6,825 nt of DNA from Bacteroidales bacterium. GTDB lineage: Bacteria; Bacteroidota; Bacteroidia; Bacteroidales; UBA7960. Positions 4,118-6,825 of this stretch are shown one piece after another. The position numbers and the translations under genes are program-made. The notes under the pieces were generated by a model. The model had not been told where the DNA came from. It saw nothing but the letters and a program-made list of their open reading frames with translations, and ran no database searches. Numbering within the stretch: position 1 is the stretch's first letter; every line of letters begins with the position of its first letter. The stretch covers positions 1 through 6,825 of the forward strand of contig PWNO01000228.1 of the NCBI GenBank assembly GCA_003557765.1. Reading direction: 5' to 3'.

Positions 4118-6277
4118 ATGAATAAGCTTATCAAGCTGTTTTACCTTCTTCTGTTGATCATGATGTTATCCGGTCATGACGCTTATGGTCAAAACCGCCG
4201 TCTTGAACGCGCTGAACGTGCTTTTGAGTTACAACAATACCATGAAGCCATTGATCTGTACCGACGTGTAATTGACAGGCTGGACCGCAGTGAAAGGGAA
4301 AAAACCGCGGAGCTGACATTCAGGCTGGCACTGTGTTATAGATATACCAATAACCACCGTATGGCAGAATCATGGTTCAGAAGAGCCATTCGTATCGATT
4401 ATCCTGATCCGGTTGCCTATTTATACATGGCACAGGCCAAGATGTACAATGAGAAATATGAAGAGGCCAGGGAAGCATTCAAGACTTATATGGAGAAGGT
4501 ACCGGATGACTGGCGGGGGCCCCAGGGATTGGCTTCCATTGAACTGGCCATGGAGTTAAGAGAGCAATATCAGGATTACGATGTGGAGCCTGTACGACTT
4601 TTTAACTCTCCTGCCGACGATATGACCCCGGCATATGGAGACCACCGGGGTACCACACTCATTTTTGCGTCTTCACGTGATGATGCATTGGGGCGGGATG
4701 AAGACCCCTGGACCGGAAACAAGCACAGTTCATTCTTCATCACCTATGCAGATCGTTCAGGAAATTGGAACCGGCCTTCCTTGCTGGACGATGGTCCCAT
4801 AAATACAGAATATAATGAAGGTGCGCCCTCTGTAAATGCTACGGCAACAGAAATGTTCTTTACAAGGTGTACAAGGGCAGAAGACGTCAGCATGGGCTGT
4901 CGCATCTTCAGGGCTTCAAGGGAGGGTGCAAACTGGACCAATCCACAGGAAGTGCCACTCACAAAAGACAGCCTTGTTACCGTTGGGCATCCGGCGATCA
5001 GCCCTGATGAGCTCGACCTGTACTTTGTAAGTAACATGCCTGGAAGCATTGGTGAGCGAGATATATGGGTTGTCTCCCGGCCAACCCCAAATGATGACTT
5101 CGGGTCACCTCAAAACCTTGGAGAAGTCATCAATACAAAGGGAAATGAAATGTTTCCCTATGTGCATGAAGACGGCTCACTATATTTCGCCTCTGATGGT
5201 CATCCCGGAATGGGAGGACTTGACATGTTCAGGACCACTTATAGGGGAGGAGAGTGGTCAGAGCCGGAAAACCTTGGACCACCTTTCAACAGCGCTGCAG
5301 ATGACTTTGGTATTGTATACAAACCAGGGCGGGAAGAGGGATTTTTTACCTCAAATAGAGGACGCAGAGGTATTTACGACATCTATTCCTTCTATCAGGC
5401 CCCGGTAGAGTTTCGGATAAGCGGGATAGTGATAGACGACAGCACCCAGACAGCTGTGGCCAACGCCAATGTGCAACTTGTCGGCTCAGATGGTTCGCTC
5501 GTGCAGAAAGAAACGGAAGATGACGGTACTTTTCTTTTTGATGAGACCTTAATTAAAGAAAACACCGATTACGAGATCCTGGTGAATAAGTCTGGTTATT
5601 TTTCTGCAAGAACCAATGAAACCACCCGTGGCCTTGAGAGAAGCCATGAATTTGAATTGGAAATGGGGATTGCACCAATACCTGTGACGGCCATCGAGCT
5701 GCCAGAAATTCTCTATGAATTTGATAGCTGGGAGCTCCAGACTCAATTCAAGGACTCGCTCAACGGTTTGGTGCAGACACTTCAAGACAATCCGCATATC
5801 GTTATCGAGCTGGCGTCGCATACCGACAGCAGGGGTACACATGAATACAATGACACCCTGTCTTTGCGAAGAGCTGAAGCGGTCGTAGATTATCTCGTGG
5901 AGCAGGGCATCGCGCATGAAAGGATTGAAGCAGCAGGTTACGGCAAACGTGAACCCAGGGTGCTGGAAAGGGATGTCGAAAGAAATGGATATCTTTTTGA
6001 AGAAGGAACAGCGCTAACCGAAGATTTTATCGAATCTCTTGAATCTGAGGAGATGCAGGAAATTGCTCATGAGATGAACCGACGTACCGAGTTCAGGGTG
6101 CTGAGGGAAGACTATGAGCCACCGCACGAAGAAGAGTCCGAGGAAGCTGAAGAAGATATGCGGATAGAGGAAACGGAAAGCAGGGAAAATCTGCGGGAGG
6201 AAGACATGCAAGGAGGAGATGATCCGCGAGAGCAATATGATTTCACTGGGAGTGAGATATCAGAAGGGAACAGATAA
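4118..6277 (+). CDS. OmpA-family envelope protein with TPR, beta-propeller and regulatory domains (PorE-like)
   Basis: I prefer the ATG at 4118 (719 aa), which gives a clean signal peptide MNKLIKLFYLLLLIMML...AYGQ; the frame also opens at 4109 (three more residues). Numbering from 4109, the order is: signal peptide 1-28; TPR-like helices about 33-132; PD40-type beta-propeller about 160-428, with repeated blade motifs such as AISPDELDLYFVSN and EDGSLYFASDG; carboxypeptidase-regulatory beta-sandwich about 434-515; OmpA C-terminal peptidoglycan-binding domain about 530-665, with HTDSRG at 571-576 and LSLRRAEAV at 584-592 supplying the usual Asp and Arg ligands of diaminopimelate. This is the domain order of PorE, which anchors the type IX secretion machinery to peptidoglycan. 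Unlike PorE, no lipobox cysteine is present. A 55-residue, very acidic tail (666-722) follows the OmpA domain. It may be a PorE paralogue rather than PorE itself. Confidence 0.88.
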   Translation: MNKLIKLFYLLLLIMMLSGHDAYGQNRRLERAERAFELQQYHEAIDLYRRVIDRLDRSEREKTAELTFRLALCYRYTNNHRMAESWFRRAIRIDYPDPVAYLYMAQAKMYNEKYEEAREAFKTYMEKVPDDWRGPQGLASIELAMELREQYQDYDVEPVRLFNSPADDMTPAYGDHRGTTLIFASSRDDALGRDEDPWTGNKHSSFFITYADRSGNWNRPSLLDDGPINTEYNEGAPSVNATATEMFFTRCTRAEDVSMGCRIFRASREGANWTNPQEVPLTKDSLVTVGHPAISPDELDLYFVSNMPGSIGERDIWVVSRPTPNDDFGSPQNLGEVINTKGNEMFPYVHEDGSLYFASDGHPGMGGLDMFRTTYRGGEWSEPENLGPPFNSAADDFGIVYKPGREEGFFTSNRGRRGIYDIYSFYQAPVEFRISGIVIDDSTQTAVANANVQLVGSDGSLVQKETEDDGTFLFDETLIKENTDYEILVNKSGYFSARTNETTRGLERSHEFELEMGIAPIPVTAIELPEILYEFDSWELQTQFKDSLNGLVQTLQDNPHIVIELASHTDSRGTHEYNDTLSLRRAEAVVDYLVEQGIAHERIEAAGYGKREPRVLERDVERNGYLFEEGTALTEDFIESLESEEMQEIAHEMNRRTEFRVLREDYEPPHEEESEEAEEDMRIEETESRENLREEDMQGGDDPREQYDFTGSEISEGNR

Positions 6278-6825
6278 TGGAAACTTACCGTCGCAGGGGG
6301 GTTTCTCCGGATAAGGAGGATGTGCATAAGGCCATCAGCAAGCTTGACAAAGGCCTTTACCCAAAAGCATTTTGCAAGATCGTTCCTGATCACCTGGTTG
6401 GCTCAGCAGATCATTGCACGGTCATGCATGCCGATGGAGCTGGCACCAAATCATCGCTGGCCTGGCTTTACTGGAAAGAGACCGGAGACCTCTCGGTATG
6501 GAGTGGCATTGCACAAGACGCTGTAGTCATGAACCTCGACGACCTCCTTTGTGTGGGTGCTACCGACAATATTATCTTATCATCAACCATTGGCAGGAAT
6601 AAGAAACAGATTCCCGGTGAGGTTATCCGGGCAATCATTGAGGGTACCCATGCATTCCTGGAAAAACTACATACACACGGTATCGATGTCATGTTTGCTG
6701 GCGGCGAAACGGCCGATGTAGGTGATCTGGTGCGCACTGTCATCGTGGATTCCACCGTGACAGCGCGTATGCCGCGCGCACAGGTTATCGACAATGGCAA
6801 CATCAAGGAAACTGATGTCATCATC
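6277..6825 (+). CDS. purM: Phosphoribosylformylglycinamidine cyclo-ligase (AIR synthase), 5' part, cut by window edge
   Basis: PurM makes aminoimidazole ribonucleotide from FGAM with ATP, the fifth step of purine synthesis, in the cytoplasm. The frame from the ATG at 6277 is open for 183 codons to the window end, roughly half of the Bacteroidota enzyme. The N-terminus (METYRRRGVSPDKEDVHKAI) leads into the ATP-grasping loop HADGAGTKSSLA at residues 51-62, the metal and substrate region AQDAVVMNLDDLLCVGATDN at 79-98, and the GGETADVGD motif at 142-150. These are the PurM-superfamily motifs in the Bacteroidota version, which is longer and quite divergent from the E. coli enzyme. The start codon overlaps the stop of the preceding gene by one base (TAATG), so translational coupling is likely and the start is well fixed. 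The ATP-binding C-terminal half lies beyond the window. Confidence 0.92.
   Translation, partial: METYRRRGVSPDKEDVHKAISKLDKGLYPKAFCKIVPDHLVGSADHCTVMHADGAGTKSSLAWLYWKETGDLSVWSGIAQDAVVMNLDDLLCVGATDNIILSSTIGRNKKQIPGEVIRAIIEGTHAFLEKLHTHGIDVMFAGGETADVGDLVRTVIVDSTVTARMPRAQVIDNGNIKETDVII

Noticed and set aside
3837..4125. Open frames on both strands overlapping the end of the Tat gene and the gap after it
   Set aside because: They are out-of-frame readings of the Lys/Glu-rich tail and have no recognisable features; the Tat frame is clearly the coding one.
4118..4210. Twin-arginine signal on the OmpA-family protein because of its Tat neighbour
   Set aside because: The Arg pair lies after the predicted cleavage site, not before the hydrophobic core; the signal is an ordinary Sec type.
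4744..6526. Multiple open frames antisense to or shifted from the OmpA-family and purM genes
   Set aside because: The in-frame proteins carry clear domain motifs over their whole length; the alternatives have none.

Overview
The window reads as a Bacteroidota chromosome. Three things point there: the PurM-type protein at the right end has the character of the Bacteroidota form; the genes lack clear Shine-Dalgarno sequences; and several starts are preceded by the Bacteroidota -7 element TAnnTTTG (for example TATCTTTG and TAATTTTG). The OmpA-family protein also has the TPR, beta-propeller, regulatory and OmpA domain order known from PorE of the type IX secretion system. Assignment below phylum level is not supported here.

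Layout. Positions 1-59 (minus) hold the first 19 codons of a tyrosine recombinase of the Bacteroidota mobile-element type; the rest lies off the left edge. Positions 60-284 are dense in short repeats and end at what looks like a decayed tRNA 3' end. A strong plus-strand intrinsic terminator (288-332) follows, with no plus-strand gene in front of it. I interpret this as the end of an integrated element: integrase, its control and arm-site region, the attachment site, then the displaced terminator of the target tRNA. Positions 333-511 hold repeats but no gene. A possible 52-residue ORF (512-670, minus) follows the stop of a secreted two-repeat protein of unknown function (674-1672, minus). Upstream of that lies an MFS sugar transporter of the SLC45 type (1859-3439, minus).

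A divergent intergenic region (3440-3620) carries a promoter in each direction, an inverted repeat and one perfect DnaA box. To its right, on the plus strand, lie a TatA/TatB-family translocase subunit (3621-4043), a PorE-like OmpA-family envelope protein (4118-6277) and the 5' part of purM (6277-6825, cut by the window edge). The last two overlap by one base as TAATG, so they are probably co-transcribed and translationally coupled.

The right-hand 3.2 kb is an envelope and purine housekeeping cluster, and the middle is a sugar-transport and secreted-protein pair. The most interesting part is the left 360 bases, where integrase, promoter, operator-like tandem repeat, arm-site-like repeats, a duplicated integrase-start sequence and a tRNA-like remnant lie together. 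I saw no CRISPR array, complete tRNA, rRNA or insertion sequence.
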